This document shows positions 16,984 to 25,888 of a DNA stretch of 64,000 nt, one piece after another. The notes under the pieces were generated by a model, which searched no databases, was not told where the DNA came from, and saw only the letters and a program-made list of their open reading frames with translations. The position numbers were made by a program, and so were the translations under genes. Positions within the stretch are counted from its first letter, which is position 1; each line of letters opens with the position of its first letter. The DNA is from Candidatus Zhuqueibacterota bacterium (lineage in GTDB: Bacteria; Zhuqueibacterota; Zhuqueibacteria; Oceanimicrobiales; Oceanimicrobiaceae): contig JAJDAF010000008.1 of NCBI GenBank assembly GCA_029261995.1, positions 124,001-188,000 on the forward strand, written 5' to 3'.

Positions 16984-19086
16984 ATGCGCGCAAACACATG
17001 GCTGAAAATCGCGGCGGCAATTGTCGCCTTAACAATAATAGCGTTCTTAAGTTTCAGCAGTCCATTTCAACGAGCCGCCCTTGACGACGTCTCTGAATAT
17101 GTGACCGACCGTGGCTTCATTTTTGTCAACACCTCTAAAGATGTGAAGTATGTCGGCACAGAGGCCTGCCGCCCCTGCCACGAGGAAATCTGCGACGCGT
17201 ATCTGCATTCTCCCACAGGGCGCTCCATGTCCAAAATGGGTCCGGATAATGTCATTGAGTCCTTCCCCCAAAAGGAAGTCGTTTATGATTCATCCCGCAA
17301 CTTTTTCTATGAAATGGTCGAAGAAGGCGGCAGGTACTTCCAGCGTGAATTTCGGCTCGATCAGAGTGGGAATCTCATTCACGAACGGAAGATGGAAGCT
17401 CAGTACATTATTGGCTCCGGCAGCAATCTGCGCATCTATTTCAATGATGAGAACGGCATGCTCTATCAACTGCCGCTGACCTGGTATGTCCACGAGCAAC
17501 GCTGGGACATGAGTCCCGGCTACAGAGAATTCGTCAACGTACGATTCTCCCGCTACGCCACTACTATGTGCATCTCCTGCCACAACGGGCATATGCAACT
17601 CTCGCAAGTGGCTGATGACCGTTATGAGAAACCTCTTAAGCTCGGGATTGACTGCGAAGACTGCCACGGGCCTGGAGATCTGCATGTGCGTGAATTCGAG
17701 GGCGAGGATCTCGGTCTGCCGGAAAATGCCCTGACCATCGTCAATTCTCCGCGTCTGTCCGTGCAGCGCCAGGTCGATATTTGTCAGGCGTGTCATCTCG
17801 AGGGTGTGGCGCGTACTCTGGTGGATGGCCAGGGGTGGTTTGACTTTCGCCCCGGGATGCTACTCTCCGAGCATCGCGCGGTCTATTCGCCATCCAATCC
17901 CGACAAGCATGCATTTCGTGTGGCAAACACTGCCTACCGGCTTTCGAACAGCCGCTGTTTCCAGGGCAGCCACGCGGCCATGACCTGCACTATGTGTCAC
18001 GATTCGCACGGCATGCTCGAAACCTCGAAAATTGAGTACAATCGTCAGAATTGCCAGAAATGCCATCCGCCGGAAAGCCTGCCGGGCAAAACCTCTGCCT
18101 TTCCGCATTCGCCTTCCGATGATTGCATCCCTTGCCACATGAAACCCACCGGCACCAAGAACACATTGCACGGCGTGGTTAACCACGACCACTGGATTCG
18201 TGTGGACGCCGAAAAAGACAGCATCGATTGGTCAGACCTGCGTCACTTCGCCCCAAGCCGCCAGCCGTTCAGATTGGTTGCGGATATCGATGCGGAAGAT
18301 GGCCGTCAGGACTTACGCTTGGGTATGGCTTACGCAGACATGTACTGGGGCGAGCATGAAACCCGGCGCGCTTACCTGGATTCGGCCCTTGTGTACTTGA
18401 CCAAAGTCCTCGAAGACGATCCTGATGATGCCGATGCCAACACCTATCTCGGGCGCATTCGGTTTGAGTTTGGCAAATATTCCGCTGCCCGCGCGGCTTT
18501 GACGCGTGCGGCGAAAAGCCGACCTGCGCATGCCGACACTTATTTCTGGCTGGGCCGCGCTCTGGAAATGGAGAAAAAACCGGAAGAAGCCGCCAGCTAC
18601 TACAACCTCGCCCTCGAGCGCAAATCAGGTGAACCCAGGTATCTCGAGAAACTCGGGCTGCTGCTCGCCGGCTCAGGAAAAACTGACGAAGCGATTGCCA
18701 TTCTGGAGAAATCCGTGGCTATCGATAAGCAGAATCCGGTGGTCTTCTATACCCTCGGAAATCTCTATGTTTTCGAACGCAAAGATCCGGAAACGGCGCT
18801 GAGACACTTCCAGCGAACCGTCATGCTGGATCCGGATTTTCGAGATGGCCGCATCAATCTTGGCAACACCTACGCGATGCTGGACCGGTTTGATGATGCC
18901 GCCGACGTCTACCGACAGGAAATCGCGAACCACCCGAAGTCGATAAACGCTCTGTTAAACCTCGGGCGAGTATTGGAGAAGCAAGGCAAAACCCGCGAAG
19001 CGATGGGGGCTTATCAGCGGGCGCTTACAATTGACCCCTTGACCAAGCAGGCAAGAATCGCGCTTAGGAGTCTTGCTGAGAAGTGA
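16984..19086 (+). CDS. Heptaheme c-type cytochrome with C-terminal TPR domain
   Basis: 700 residues. An N-terminal signal-anchor (WLKIAAAIVALTIIAFLSF) precedes a cytochrome domain with seven CxxCH sites: CRPCH, CISCH, CEDCH, CQACH, CTMCH, CQKCH and CIPCH, of the cytochrome c554 / NrfB-like type. From about residue 450 on there are about six to seven TPR repeats (LVYLTKVLEDDPDDADANTY, HADTYFWLGRALEMEKKPEE, PVVFYTLGNLYVFERKDPET, SINALLNLGRVLEKQGKTRE). The fusion of a multihaem domain to TPRs suggests docking to a protein partner in the periplasm. Start ATG 16984 has CAGGAGT ten bases before it. It is the last gene of the operon; its 3' end overlaps the convergent gene by 23 bases. Confidence 0.88.
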   Translation: MRANTWLKIAAAIVALTIIAFLSFSSPFQRAALDDVSEYVTDRGFIFVNTSKDVKYVGTEACRPCHEEICDAYLHSPTGRSMSKMGPDNVIESFPQKEVVYDSSRNFFYEMVEEGGRYFQREFRLDQSGNLIHERKMEAQYIIGSGSNLRIYFNDENGMLYQLPLTWYVHEQRWDMSPGYREFVNVRFSRYATTMCISCHNGHMQLSQVADDRYEKPLKLGIDCEDCHGPGDLHVREFEGEDLGLPENALTIVNSPRLSVQRQVDICQACHLEGVARTLVDGQGWFDFRPGMLLSEHRAVYSPSNPDKHAFRVANTAYRLSNSRCFQGSHAAMTCTMCHDSHGMLETSKIEYNRQNCQKCHPPESLPGKTSAFPHSPSDDCIPCHMKPTGTKNTLHGVVNHDHWIRVDAEKDSIDWSDLRHFAPSRQPFRLVADIDAEDGRQDLRLGMAYADMYWGEHETRRAYLDSALVYLTKVLEDDPDDADANTYLGRIRFEFGKYSAARAALTRAAKSRPAHADTYFWLGRALEMEKKPEEAASYYNLALERKSGEPRYLEKLGLLLAGSGKTDEAIAILEKSVAIDKQNPVVFYTLGNLYVFERKDPETALRHFQRTVMLDPDFRDGRINLGNTYAMLDRFDDAADVYRQEIANHPKSINALLNLGRVLEKQGKTREAMGAYQRALTIDPLTKQARIALRSLAEK

Positions 19087-19804
19087 TTTGGTCAGGCTGC
19101 GCAACGCCTTTTCGTCTGACCGGCAGATAGGCCAGCATGAACAGAATTAGCATCAGGCCTTCGCACACGAGCAGATACCAGGGCCAGGAACCAAAATAGT
19201 CGAGCAGTGAGGCCGTCGGTGGTTTTCGCATGATGTAAAAGTAGTTGGAGCCCAGCAGAGAGTTCAGCCCAAACATGACCACCGTGTAAAGCTGCAACCA
19301 CAAGGCCGCCTTCCACACGCTTCGCCAGTTCGGAACCAACCTCAGGACGACTGTCACGTAGACGATGTAAACAACCAGCCCACCGTGGACGATCCAGTAC
19401 TTCAGGAAAGTAAAATTGGGGAATCCGTTGAACAGGTGCGGCGTTAGCACCGCCTGCAAAGTGCCAACCGACACCCAAAAGTAGAGAACTTCATGCACAG
19501 CCCGTTTCGGGCGCCACATCATTATTGGAATAAGCAAGGCCGAGAGATTGCAGATGTCAAGTGGCAGGTCCGTGGTTTTGTCGAAGTCGTTGAGCGCGAT
19601 GCGAACGGCAACCCACAGAATTGCCGTAGCAGCGATGAGCAGGCTCATTGCCCGCGCAAGAATTAGCTGACCGCGAGCAGAGAGTATCCGTCGCGACACC
19701 GCGGGCAACAAGCCTGCAAGCGCGACGGTCATTACGATCATCCAGATGTGCTGCGAACCGAAGGTGACGAAGTTGGCGTTGTAGTCGAAGAGAGAATCTA
19801 GCAA
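19064..19804 (-). CDS. TIGR02206 (YwaF-like) membrane protein
   Basis: 246-residue integral membrane protein with six to seven predicted helices. The family features seen are an N-terminal LFDYNANFVTFGSQHIWMI, DLPLDICNLSALLIPIMMW and NYFYIMRKPPTASLLDYFG, near WPWYLLVCEG. TIGR02206/YwaF proteins have unknown function; the conserved DLPL-C-L and NY.Y...P segments are diagnostic. The start is TTG at 19802-19804 with GGAG five bases upstream; this codon gives the usual N-terminus. The gene converges on the heptaheme cytochrome with a 23-base overlap, leaving no room for a terminator between them. Confidence 0.85.
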   Translation of the reverse strand: MLDSLFDYNANFVTFGSQHIWMIVMTVALAGLLPAVSRRILSARGQLILARAMSLLIAATAILWVAVRIALNDFDKTTDLPLDICNLSALLIPIMMWRPKRAVHEVLYFWVSVGTLQAVLTPHLFNGFPNFTFLKYWIVHGGLVVYIVYVTVVLRLVPNWRSVWKAALWLQLYTVVMFGLNSLLGSNYFYIMRKPPTASLLDYFGSWPWYLLVCEGLMLILFMLAYLPVRRKGVAQPDQITSQQDS

Positions 19805-20003
19805 ACAGTCTCCATTTTGGGCTTGGCGCTGTCTCGTTGTATTTCCTGCAGGCTCTGTGGCGGGACATCACCCGATTCCCGTTCTTTGAGAATCAGTCCT
19901 GTGCATTGAAATTTCAAGCACAACCTCGAGCTTTTCTCAGCGCCACCCGCACCGTCAGGCTGAAGAAACAACGGAGTCCGCGCCATTGGTGTTTTCAAAA
20001 CTG

Positions 20004-20031
20004 TTGACAATCGAGCGCATTTTCCTATCTT
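20004..20031 (+). promoter_or_regulatory. Promoter of alkB, positioned for leaderless mRNA
   Basis: TTGACA (20004-20009), 16 bases, TATCTT (20026-20031). The start codon A is at 20038, seven bases after the -10 box, so transcription would begin at or beside the ATG and no ribosome site exists. Confidence 0.6.
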
Positions 20032-20037
20032 GTTTTT

Positions 20038-21105
20038 ATGCAACCTTGGCAATACACAATTGGTTATCTGGTTCCGCTCAGTGTCGTGGTCGGTTACAGC
20101 ATCGGTGGTCTGGGTACATTCTTGACCCCCATGCTTGTTTTCGTGGCCGTGCCTCTGCTGGACTTCATCATTGGTGTGGACGACTACAATCCATCGCCCA
20201 AAGCATTGGATGATCTGGAAAGCACACTAGGATTCCGGCTGGTGCTTTATCTCTTTCTTCCTGTTCAGTTCGGTCTGCTGTTTTGGGGAGCTGCAGTTTT
20301 TTCGGGAGGCGCTCTTTCCGTTGTAGAGAAGGCAGGATTCGTGCTGTCCATGGGAATCACCACCGGCGGACTTGGCATTACCATTGCCCATGAGCTTGCC
20401 CACAAGAAACGCAAGCTCGATGTGTTCTGCGGTCAGGCTCTTTTGATGTCGGTGTGCTACATGCATTTTCATATCGAGCACAATCTAGGGCACCACACTC
20501 GGGTCGCGACCGCGGACGATCCGGCGACAGCGAGGTTGGGTGAATCGTTTTATGCGTTTTATCCAAGAACTCTGCTAGGCAGCTTTTCGAGTGCCTGGAA
20601 AACCGAGGTGGCGCGCTTGCGACATGGACGAAAGCGAGCAATCAGCCCGGAGAATCGCATGCTGCGGTACATCCTCCTGCCTGCGCTTTTGGCGACCTTG
20701 CTGGGGAATATTTGGGGTGGCCAGGCTGTTATATTTTTTGTTCTTCAGAGTATTGTCGCATTCTCACTTCTTGAGGTCGTAAACTATGTTGAACACTATG
20801 GCCTGCAAAGGCGGCGGTTGCCGTCCGGGAAATACGAGAAAGTGACTGCAGTACATTCCTGGAACGCAAATCAGCGGTTGACCAACTGTCTCCTGTTTAA
20901 ATTGCAGCGCCATTCTGACCATCATGTGCATCCCGTCAAAGCCTATCAGACATTGCGGCATTACAGCGAAAGCCCGCAATTGCCAACGGGCTATGCCGGC
21001 ATGATGTTGCTGGCCCTTGTCCCTCCGCTGTGGAAGAGAGTCATGCATCCCATACTCGAGAATCATCAAAACGAAAATACGACCTTGTCCCCAAATATTA
21101 CTTGA
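20038..21105 (+). CDS. alkB: Alkane 1-monooxygenase (AlkB family)
   Basis: 355-residue integral membrane diiron enzyme that hydroxylates terminal carbons of alkanes with O2 and rubredoxin-delivered electrons. All histidine boxes are present: HELAHK, EHNLGHH and LQRHSDHH, plus NYVEHYG, which marks AlkB against fatty-acid desaturases. About five to six transmembrane helices are visible. Length is a little under the usual 370-410 because of a short N-terminus. No rubredoxin gene is adjacent in this window. The ATG has no Shine-Dalgarno and sits seven bases after a good promoter -10 element. The downstream acyl-activating enzyme may act on the oxidised product, by inference from context. Confidence 0.95.
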   Translation: MQPWQYTIGYLVPLSVVVGYSIGGLGTFLTPMLVFVAVPLLDFIIGVDDYNPSPKALDDLESTLGFRLVLYLFLPVQFGLLFWGAAVFSGGALSVVEKAGFVLSMGITTGGLGITIAHELAHKKRKLDVFCGQALLMSVCYMHFHIEHNLGHHTRVATADDPATARLGESFYAFYPRTLLGSFSSAWKTEVARLRHGRKRAISPENRMLRYILLPALLATLLGNIWGGQAVIFFVLQSIVAFSLLEVVNYVEHYGLQRRRLPSGKYEKVTAVHSWNANQRLTNCLLFKLQRHSDHHVHPVKAYQTLRHYSESPQLPTGYAGMMLLALVPPLWKRVMHPILENHQNENTTLSPNIT

Positions 21106-21130
21106 CATTTAGTGCTCCGGACGATACATT
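21102..21130 (+). promoter_or_regulatory. Candidate promoter of the acyl-activating gene
   Basis: TTGACA (21102-21107), 17 bases, TACATT (21125-21130), overlapping the last codons of alkB. It would give a leader of about 190 bases to ATG 21330. Confidence 0.4.
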
Positions 21131-21329
21131 CACAAACACCATTAATTTTTTAAGGATTGAGTTTCCAAGAAAGGTAACAACCAGGCGAAGGCGTTTCCGA
21201 TCCGGTTAGCCCCATCTACTCCTTTCACTACACCCTCGTTCACCTTTCATGAAGATTCCCTTGCTAAGTCCAGATGATCCTAAATAGTTACTTTTTCTAA
21301 ATGCCGCCGTCGAGTATTTGCAGCGAGAC

Positions 21330-23321
21330 ATGATGGCAGAAAATACCAGTTCTACTGTCGAAGCACATCCAGGGGAAACCCTGCAGGACTTCGAGTGGAT
21401 GAGCTTGATTGCCGGTCAGTGCTCATTTCAGGAACACTGGCGTCTGTTTCAAGAGATGCTGAGAAACCGTGAACCTGATGATGGACCACCCGTTGTCTGG
21501 CGGCCCGGCCCGGATCAGTTGACCAAATCAAACCTTGCCGAGTTTATGCAAACAATCGGCGTCGATGATTACGCCGCGCTGCATCGGTGGTCTACAGAGA
21601 ACAGGCCCGCTTTTTGGCAGAGCGTCGTCGAGCGCTTGAGAATTCGTCTACGCAAGCCGCCGAAGCAATGGCTTGCCCCGGTGGCGGATGGTCGGAACCC
21701 GGTGTGGTTTGCAGGCGCGGAGCTGAACTGCGTCGATAGCTGCTTTACAGGTTGCCCGGACCAACTTGCCATTATCTCTCTGCATGAGGGATCTAGCGCC
21801 TCCAGCGCCTTGACTTATGGGGAACTTGAGCGTCTCGTCAATCGCGTCGCCTACGGATTGCGGGAGATGGGGTTTGAGCCCGGTAATCCAATCGCGATTT
21901 ACATGCCGATGACAATTGAATGCGTCGCAGCCTATCTTGGCATCATAAAAGCAGGCTGTGTCGTGGTTTCGATCGCCGACAGTTTTTCTGAAGATGAACT
22001 GAGAAAGCGAATGGGAATTGCCGCGGCGAATTGTGTCATCACAGTCAATACGTATTTGCGCGGCGGTAAGGTCATCGACCTCTATGGCAAAGTCAAGGCC
22101 TCAGGCGCTGGCCGTGCTGTTGTGGTTTGCGCCGATGCGGGTGCGCCTGCCAACATGCGCAGTGGCGACCTGATCTGGGATGATTTTGTTTCGGAAAACG
22201 ATGCGTTCGACTCACTTGTGGGCGAGCCCGGCCGTGTGACCAACATCTTGTTTTCTTCCGGCACCACCGCTGAACCGAAGGCAATTCCGTGGACCCATCT
22301 GACGCCGCTGAAGTGTGCGATGGATGGCCACTTTCATCAAGACATCCAAGAACAAGATGTGATTGCCTGGCCGACCAATATTGGTTGGATGATGGGGCCG
22401 TGGCTCATCTTCGCTACTTTCATGAACAGGGCGAGCATGGCGCTTTACCAGGGCGCGCCAACCGGAAAAGCGTTTGCGGATTTTATCCGAGTCGCCGGTG
22501 TCTCCGTTTTGGGCGTAATTCCATCGATGGTGCGGTCCTGGCGGTCGTCCGGCGCTTTTTCCCGCGATGATTTCGCCAGCGTCCGTCTCTTCAGCTCTAC
22601 CGGAGAGCCATCAAGCCAGGAGAATTATCTTTGGTTGATGAGTCTTACGAACTACCGTGCTCCGATCATAGAGTATCTTGGCGGCACGGAAATCGGCGGC
22701 GGCCACCTTACCGGAACGGTGGTACAGAACGCCTCTCCGACCATGTTCACGACGCCTGCTCTGGGCACCGAGTTTTGCATTCTTGATGAAGAGGCAGAGC
22801 CCGTTGGAGAAGGAGAGACCGGAGAACTATTCTTGATACCTCCTGCCATCGGGCTGTCACAAGAATTGCTGAATCGAGACCATGACCAGGTCTACTACGC
22901 GGGGTGCCCATCAGGGCCAAACGACGAGACACTTCGGCGGCACGGCGACAACGTTGCGCGGTTGCACAATGGCTTCTATCTGGCTCAGGGTAGAGCGGAC
23001 GACACCATGAATCTTGGAGGAATCAAGGTCAGTTCAGTGGAACTGGAACAGGTGATTAACGCGCATGCGAGTGTTGAAGAAAGCGCCGCTGTGTCTGTTC
23101 AGCCCGACGGTGATGGACAAGAGAAACTCATCGCGTTTGTCGTGACGAAAACCGTCCCTGGCGGAACCACGCTTCGAACCGAGTTAGGAGAGATGATCGC
23201 GACAGCGTTGAATCCTCTCTTCAAGGTATACGATGTCGTGCACCTCAAGCAACTACCACGCACGGCATCCAACAAGCTGATGCGGCGCGAATTGCGGGCC
23301 AGCTACGCAAGACAAGAATAG
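21330..23321 (+). CDS. AMP-binding acyl-CoA synthetase-like enzyme
   Basis: About 663 residues of the ANL adenylate-forming superfamily, which activates a carboxylic acid with ATP and transfers it to CoA. Motifs: P-loop TNILFSSGTTAEPKAIPW (A3), GGTEIGGG (A5 position), AQGRADDTMNLGGIKVSS (A7/A8 hinge) and LPRTASNKLMRREL with the catalytic Lys. The long N-terminal extension (about 120 residues) and WPTNIGWMMGPW resemble acetyl-CoA synthetase-like AAE17/18 proteins. Substrate undetermined; carboxylates from alkane oxidation are conceivable. The frame is open to TTG 21318, but ATG 21330 (MMAENTSS) is the natural start; the ribosome site is weak. Confidence 0.85.
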   Translation: MMAENTSSTVEAHPGETLQDFEWMSLIAGQCSFQEHWRLFQEMLRNREPDDGPPVVWRPGPDQLTKSNLAEFMQTIGVDDYAALHRWSTENRPAFWQSVVERLRIRLRKPPKQWLAPVADGRNPVWFAGAELNCVDSCFTGCPDQLAIISLHEGSSASSALTYGELERLVNRVAYGLREMGFEPGNPIAIYMPMTIECVAAYLGIIKAGCVVVSIADSFSEDELRKRMGIAAANCVITVNTYLRGGKVIDLYGKVKASGAGRAVVVCADAGAPANMRSGDLIWDDFVSENDAFDSLVGEPGRVTNILFSSGTTAEPKAIPWTHLTPLKCAMDGHFHQDIQEQDVIAWPTNIGWMMGPWLIFATFMNRASMALYQGAPTGKAFADFIRVAGVSVLGVIPSMVRSWRSSGAFSRDDFASVRLFSSTGEPSSQENYLWLMSLTNYRAPIIEYLGGTEIGGGHLTGTVVQNASPTMFTTPALGTEFCILDEEAEPVGEGETGELFLIPPAIGLSQELLNRDHDQVYYAGCPSGPNDETLRRHGDNVARLHNGFYLAQGRADDTMNLGGIKVSSVELEQVINAHASVEESAAVSVQPDGDGQEKLIAFVVTKTVPGGTTLRTELGEMIATALNPLFKVYDVVHLKQLPRTASNKLMRRELRASYARQE

Positions 23322-23420
23322 AGAGCTTCGCATCCTGGGATTTGGATTGAGATGCCAGCAAAGCAAAGGATGACCCAAAAGCAGTTTAACTCATAATATT
23401 TAATCAAAGGAGTATTTATC

Positions 23421-23615
23421 ATGCCGGATAAGTCACTGACGTGTGCCGACTGCGGGAATGAGTACGTGTTCACTGAAGGCGAGCAGGAGTATTACCAGGA
23501 GCGCGGATTCACCGAGCCGAAGCGCTGCAAAGCGTGTCGGGATAGTCGCAAGAGGAATCGTGAAGGTGGTGGTGGCGGTGGTGGTTACGGTGGTGGTCCA
23601 CAGCGACGCTACTAG
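23421..23615 (+). CDS. Small zinc-ribbon protein with Gly-rich tail
   Basis: 64 residues. Two CxxC knuckles (CADC and CKAC) separated by about 30 residues, with the conserved YYQERGFTEPKRC between them, mark the short zinc-ribbon domain seen in many bacterial CxxC proteins. The C-terminus is basic and glycine-rich (RKRNREGGGGGGGYGGGPQR), like the RNA-binding tails of RRM or cold-shock proteins. A nucleic-acid-binding role is therefore plausible (inference). Ribosome site AAGGAG is placed nine bases before ATG 23421. It is monocistronic; a hairpin terminator lies about 135 bases downstream. Confidence 0.85.
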   Translation: MPDKSLTCADCGNEYVFTEGEQEYYQERGFTEPKRCKACRDSRKRNREGGGGGGGYGGGPQRRY

Positions 23616-23751
23616 GGTGAATTGATTCATTGCAACTCGACTGGCTCAGGCATCAGGTTGTTCGCTTTTGCTGCCGTCGAATGCTGAATCTCCCATATTC
23701 GTTGCACGCGCCTGACAAAACCGAACCTGTCATGCTCAACTAGGAGTAGAT

Positions 23752-23785
23752 AGGCCTGGGCCGCAATTTGTTCGCCCGGGCCTTT
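23752..23785 (+). terminator. GC-rich hairpin terminator
   Basis: AGGCCTGGGC (23752-23761) pairs with GCCCGGGCCT (23774-23783) over 10 bp with one G-U wobble; loop of 12, then TTT. Confidence 0.6.
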
Positions 23786-24180
23786 CATCCCTACCGATCT
23801 GCTGGCTTGGCATTCGTGAATTCTTATGCGGTTCGGAGGTTGTTTATCACGGCAATGTCCATTGAATGGACAAGTGTGTTTCTCGCAGAAGGCGATGCAG
23901 ATCTGTGTGTTGTTGAAGCATCATGAGCTGGTTCTAGCCTGTCATAGTTTCAAAGACGCTGTCACTACTTTTCTCAGCCGGTGGGCAAACCCGCTGCGTC
24001 AATGGCGTTTCACATTCTGCTCATATCCACCACGGGTCCCCGCCGCTTGGGTGTCGTTTAGGGATGCCCCATCTCCAGGGCCACCATATCCCCTTTGACT
24101 TTCTCCACTCGCCTTATTATCTTCCGCAGACTTGCCTCCATAAATCGATAAATCTGGTTTAAAGGCCGCCTGCCAAATCG
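23786..24180. other. Intergenic stretch, no supported gene
   Basis: The only long frame (from 23826) has poor codon character. A short frame reading VFLAEGDADLCVVEAS near 23876-23926 looks protein-like but stops at once; it may be a gene remnant. No repeat or promoter stands out. Confidence 0.4.
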
Positions 24181-25437
24181 ATGTTTGGCTTGCGGAAAAA
24201 CGAAAGGTGCGTCTTCGTGTCGAAAATCATCTCCACCTTAATCGCGCTCCTCACTTGTTACAACACCTCAGACATTGTATTTGCTCAGGATCGGCTGTCG
24301 CGGTTCGATGAGATCACCCAAATCGTTGTGGAAAATTTCTACTCTCCGGCAAAGATCGAGTCCGTTTTCAAAAAAATAGTCCCTGAGTACCGCCTGCGGG
24401 TCTCAGGGAGCACTGACGAAAACGATTTTACGACGCAGGTCGATGGACTCCTGGATGAATTGCAAACCTCACACACCAGCTACTACACGACTGCTGACCC
24501 CGAATACTACCAACTTGCGGCAATTTTCGGGCAGTTGCCAAACATTCGTGAGTTGTTCGCCGGCAGGGAAGTCAAGTATGCAACCATCGGGATCCTTACT
24601 TCTGAATTTGAGGGCAAGACGTTCGTGATTTCCGTCTTTGCAGGAAGCTCGGCCCAAACGGCCGGCGTGCTGACGGGCGATGAAATAATCGCCGTTGACG
24701 GACAAGCCTTCCGTGGTGTCGAGAGCTTCAGCAAGAAGATCGGTGTGCCGGTGGCGCTCACGCTTCGGCGTCAAGAAGGCGCCGTGCCGACTATCGTTGC
24801 CGTCACACCGGAATTGCGCAATCCCAAACAGGAGTTTCTTGCGGCGCAACAGGCGAGCATCCGCGTGATTGAACATCTTGGCCGCAAGATCGGCTACATC
24901 CATGTCTGGTCCTACGCAGGAATCGAATATCAGGAGGCATTTCAGGATGCCATCAGTTTTGGCGCGCTGAAGGATGCCGACGGCTTGATCTGGGATCTGC
25001 GCGACGGCTGGGGCGGCGCTTCGGCTGCCTACCTCAACGTGTTCAACAAACAGGTGCCATTCTATACCCGCATCGACCGTGATGGCAGCGAGCATGTTTG
25101 GGACGGCCAGTGGCGCAAGCCGGTCGTGATGCTCATCAACGGTGGCGTGCGTAGTGGCAAAGAGATTTTGGCGTACGGCTTCAAGAAGTACAAGCTCGGC
25201 AAGATCGTGGGTGAAAACACAGCCGGTGCGGTCACCGCTGGCAAGCTGTTCATCCTGTCAGACGACTCGATTCTCTATCTGGCTGTGGGTGGCGCGCGCA
25301 TCGACGGTGATGTCCTTGAAGGCGTCGGCGTGGCCCCAGACGTGCACGTCCGCATGGATATCCGCTATCTTGCTGGCAAAGACATTCAGCTCGATCGCGC
25401 CGTTTCTGTTGTAACGGAAATGGTGGAGGACAAATGA
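24181..25437 (+). CDS. S41-family peptidase with PDZ domain
   Basis: About 418 residues, exported (hydrophobic IISTLIALLTCYNTSDIVFA). N-terminal helical part, a PDZ-like domain (SSAQTAGVLTGDEIIAVDGQ, about 160-205), then the S41 peptidase core (GRKIGYIHVWSY, DGLIWDLRDGWGG) with the nucleophile Ser325 in NGGVRSGKE. The usual C-terminal-processing-protease Lys is absent: the sequence reads VGENTAGAV, as in the tricorn/IRBP-like S41B branch, which uses a different catalytic set. So it is a periplasmic S41B-type peptidase; substrate unknown. Start taken at ATG 24181; GTG 24217, preceded by GAAAGG, would give a shorter, cleaner signal peptide. It overlaps the next gene by ATGA. Confidence 0.82.
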   Translation: MFGLRKNERCVFVSKIISTLIALLTCYNTSDIVFAQDRLSRFDEITQIVVENFYSPAKIESVFKKIVPEYRLRVSGSTDENDFTTQVDGLLDELQTSHTSYYTTADPEYYQLAAIFGQLPNIRELFAGREVKYATIGILTSEFEGKTFVISVFAGSSAQTAGVLTGDEIIAVDGQAFRGVESFSKKIGVPVALTLRRQEGAVPTIVAVTPELRNPKQEFLAAQQASIRVIEHLGRKIGYIHVWSYAGIEYQEAFQDAISFGALKDADGLIWDLRDGWGGASAAYLNVFNKQVPFYTRIDRDGSEHVWDGQWRKPVVMLINGGVRSGKEILAYGFKKYKLGKIVGENTAGAVTAGKLFILSDDSILYLAVGGARIDGDVLEGVGVAPDVHVRMDIRYLAGKDIQLDRAVSVVTEMVEDK

Positions 25438-25826
25438 GAGCGGCGTTTCCGGAGGTGCCGGCCAACCGGTTCTTCAATTTTCAATTGCTTGCCCACACGG
25501 ACGAAAGCGCGGAAGTCTCCTTGCCGCTCCGGCCTGAGTATTTGCAGGAAGGCGGAGTTGTGCACGGCGGCATCATCAGCACGCTGGCCGACTCAACGGC
25601 CGTTTACATAATTTATCCGACGCTGCCCGAAACGCAGTCGATGGCCAGCATTGAGTTCAAGATCAATTTTCTGCGGCCAGCGCGGGCAGAGGCCGGCAAC
25701 CTGAGGGCAGTCGCCAGACTGGTCAAACGCGGCCGCAAGGTTGTACTCTGCGATGTTGAAGTTTTTCAACAGGATGCCTTGGTCGCGAAAGGCTTATTCA
25801 CCTACTTACTCCTGGCGTCGAGCTGA
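25434..25826 (+). CDS. PaaI-type thioesterase (hotdog fold)
   Basis: 130-residue cytoplasmic enzyme of the hotdog-fold PaaI/YdiI family that hydrolyses acyl-CoA thioesters. The motif GGVVHGGIISTLADS carries the HGG core and the catalytic Asp; MASIEFKINFLRPARA and GRKVVLCDVEVFQQD complete the domain. Length is standard. The start ATG overlaps the stop of the S41 peptidase gene by four bases, implying translational coupling; the DUF885 gene follows after 62 bases. Substrate is not predictable; aryl- or medium-chain acyl-CoA are typical for the family. Confidence 0.87.
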   Translation: MRAAFPEVPANRFFNFQLLAHTDESAEVSLPLRPEYLQEGGVVHGGIISTLADSTAVYIIYPTLPETQSMASIEFKINFLRPARAEAGNLRAVARLVKRGRKVVLCDVEVFQQDALVAKGLFTYLLLASS

Positions 25827-25888
25827 TTGCGATGCTGGCCCCACAATCATTCTATTCTAGACCAGTGGAAATGAAAGGAGGAACTCAA

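Noticed and set aside
23826-24098. 90-codon frame in the gap before the S41 gene
   Set aside because: Cys/Pro/Ser-rich and no ribosome site; only a short protein-like frame in another phase, perhaps a remnant.
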